From assembly GCF_015278255.1 (NCBI RefSeq), contig NZ_JADIJC010000002.1, positions 333,601 to 397,600 on the forward strand: a stretch of 64,000 bases of DNA, read 5' to 3'. Below the pieces are notes generated by a model that made no database searches, was not told the origin of the DNA, and worked only from the letters and a program-made list of their open reading frames with translations. Source of the DNA: Microbacterium hibisci. GTDB taxonomy: Bacteria > Actinomycetota > Actinomycetes > Actinomycetales > Microbacteriaceae. The translations under genes and the position numbers were made by a program. Positions 49,601 through 52,600 of the stretch are shown piece by piece. Numbering within the stretch: position 1 is the first letter of the stretch; every line of letters begins with the position of its first letter.

Positions 49601-52600
49601 GAGTACGCCTACGCCGACATCATCTTCGGCGACCACGGCGCGGTCGACCAGGATGTCGCCGACCCCAACCAGCCCGATCCGCGCCTGCAGAAGATCCAGA
49701 CGACGACGCTGGCGTCGGTACTGCGGATCCGCAGCGTCCGCCTCGACAAGGGCGACGACGACACGGTGTTCGGAGGGCTCGGCCAGGACGTCGTCGTCGG
49801 CGGCGCAGGGGACGACATGGCCGACGGCGACGAAGCCGACGACCTCGTGTTCGGCGACGCGGTCGACCTCCTGCGCACCGTCGGCGACTGGACGAGCCTG
49901 CGGTTCCAGACGCTGTGCGGCACGCTCCTGTACAGCCGCAGCGACATCACCGATGCCGCCACCCTCTGCAACGGGCTTCACCCGGTGCCCACCGAGAACA
50001 ACTCGGGCGTCCTGCTCGTCGACGGCACGCCGCGTGCCTACCGCGACCCCGACGGCGCACCGTGGTGGGCCGAGTACGACGTGAAGAACCTGTATCACGA
50101 CCTCGCGTCCGACAAGGGCGACAAGTGGGCCGGCACGTGGGGCAACGACTACCTCGCCGGCGGGCAGGCGCACGACATGCTGTTCGGCGGCCTCGGCGAC
50201 GACGTGATGCAGGGCGACGGCGGCATCGACGACGCGCACCGCCGCATGATCGACGACGCCCGCGTCGCGTGGCACGTCGGCGCCAGCCGCACGCCGCTCG
50301 GCTGCGTGGGTCCGGCGGGAGCGATGGTGTGCGACTACACCGGCGTGCTCGTCGTGGTGCCCTCGTTCGAGGCGACCACCGACGGCGAGGACTATCTCGA
50401 GGGCAACGCCGGCAACGACGTGATCTTCGGCGGCCTCGGCCAGGACGACATCGTCGGCGGCTCGAGCGACTTCTTCAGCCTCGTGACCCCCGACCTGCGC
50501 CCCGACGGGCTGCCGAACCCGGCTCTCAACTACCAGCCGGGCCACGATCGCGGCGCCGACATCCTGTTCGGCGGGGCCGGCTCGCGGATCGGCATCAACG
50601 AGCAGACGACGGGTGGCGGCGCGATCGCGAGCACGCCGGTCACGGGCGGGTCGCTCGCCGACAGCACCGTGGCCGCCGACATGGATGCGCGCGACGCCGA
50701 CACGATCGTCGGCGACAACGGCCGCATCATCCGCATCGTCGGGGTCAACCGGCAGGACGGCATCGCCGGCATCGGCATCGGGCAGACCACCGCGGCCCAG
50801 GCGCCCGGCAACTACGTGAAGTTCCAGTACGACCTGAACACCGGCCCGCAGCGCCTCATCGTCCGTGGCGTCCACCTGCTCGACTACACCGTCGGCGGCC
50901 CGGACTACAAGCCCGAGAACTTCGGCCTCGGCGTCGGCTCCGACTGCAACGGCTCGCCGACCCAGCCCACGTGCTCGCTCGTGCTCGACACGGCGACCGG
51001 CGCCTGGAAGGCGCCGTGGTCGAACGGCCAGGGCCAGCCGATGCCCGCGCAGATCGGCGGCCGCGACGAGGTCCACGGCGAGACCGGTGACGACACGGTC
51101 TACGGCGGCGCCGACCACGATGCGATCTACGGCGACGCGCAGAACGACGACCTCATCGGTGGCTGGGGCAACGACTGGATCTCGGGCGGCACGGGCTCCG
51201 ACGGCATCCTCGGCGACGACGGCCGCATCTTCACCAGCCGCAACCAGGGTTGCTCTGTCGCCTCGACCGCAGTGTGCGTCGAGTACGCCGAGCCGCTGTA
51301 CGGCGTCCTCCGCCTGCGGACGGTCGACCCCGACACCAAGACGAGTCAGGGCGATGTGCTGGGCGAGTTCATCTACACGCCGGGCCAGGTCCAGACCGCC
51401 ACGATCAACGTCGCAGGCGAGCTGGTGAAGTCCGTCGACCTCACGGTCTACAACCTGGGTCCCGACACGAACCAGAGCCAGAACCACGTGGCGAACCAGC
51501 CCACCTTCGACGCCAACAACTCCGACGACATCATCTTCGGCGGCTGGGGCGGCGACTGGATCCACGGCGGCGCCGGAGACGACGCGATCAGCGGCGCCGA
51601 GGCCATCGGGGTCGGCGGCACGAGCGGCTACGCGCAGCACTTCGACGCCGATGGCGACCCGATCGGCCTGGAGTACATCGACTTCGCCCACCCGTGGAAC
51701 CCCGGCGACGTGCTGCACTTCGGGGCCGACACCAACCCGTGGCACGCCAACAACCACAACGAGTTGCGGCTGGGCGAGTTCTACCTCTACAACGAGTACG
51801 ACCCGCGCCGCGCGATCCGCTTCGGCGCGGCGGGTCAGGTGTGGGGCTGCACCTCGTACTCGCCGAGCGGCCACACGTGCACGGGCAGCGCGCCCATCGC
51901 GCAGTTCCCGAACCAGTTCTTCCTCAACAACGAGGACCTGTTCGGCAACCACGTCACGGCCTGCATCGCCGTCGACAACCAGGGCAACTGCACGCAGACC
52001 ACGACCACGCAGCGCTCCGACGGCAACGACGTCGTCTTCGGCGACCTCGGCAACGACTGGCTCGTCGGCGGAACCGGGCAGGACACGCTGTGGGGCGGCT
52101 GGGGCAACGACCTGCACAACGCCGACGACGACCTCCACTCCGGCTGTGTCACCTCGCAGCCGAACGGCACCTGCACGCAGACCGGTGACACGTGGCTGAA
52201 CGACACCCCGGACGGCGTCAACTCGAGCTTCCAGGACCGCGCGTTCGGCGGTGCCGGTCTCGACATCCTCATCGGCAACACCGGCGGCGACCGCCTCATC
52301 GACTGGGTAGGCGAGTTCAACAGCTACATCGTGCCGTTCTCGCCGTTCGGCATCGCGACGGTGAGCCGCCAGGTCGAGCCGCAGCTGCCCCAGTTCCTCT
52401 ACGCACTCAGCCGCAGCCAGGGCGTCGACCTGACCCGCTGGAGCGACGAGGGCACCGAACGCATCCGCAACGGCGAGCCTTACGGCGAGCTCGGGCTCAT
52501 CACGCAGCACGACCACGGGCAGTGGCAGACGCAGACGGGCGGTCCGACCGACCCGCAGGCGGGCAACATCCCGGGCGGACGGCGCGACACCCTGCGCGGC

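Noticed and set aside
49225..52310. Possible type I secretion substrate reading of the RTX region
   Set aside because: The protein has a clear Sec signal peptide, no C-terminal secretion signal, and no type I exporter genes are adjacent. The ABC genes at 10297-12041 are a DrrAB-type drug/lipid exporter.
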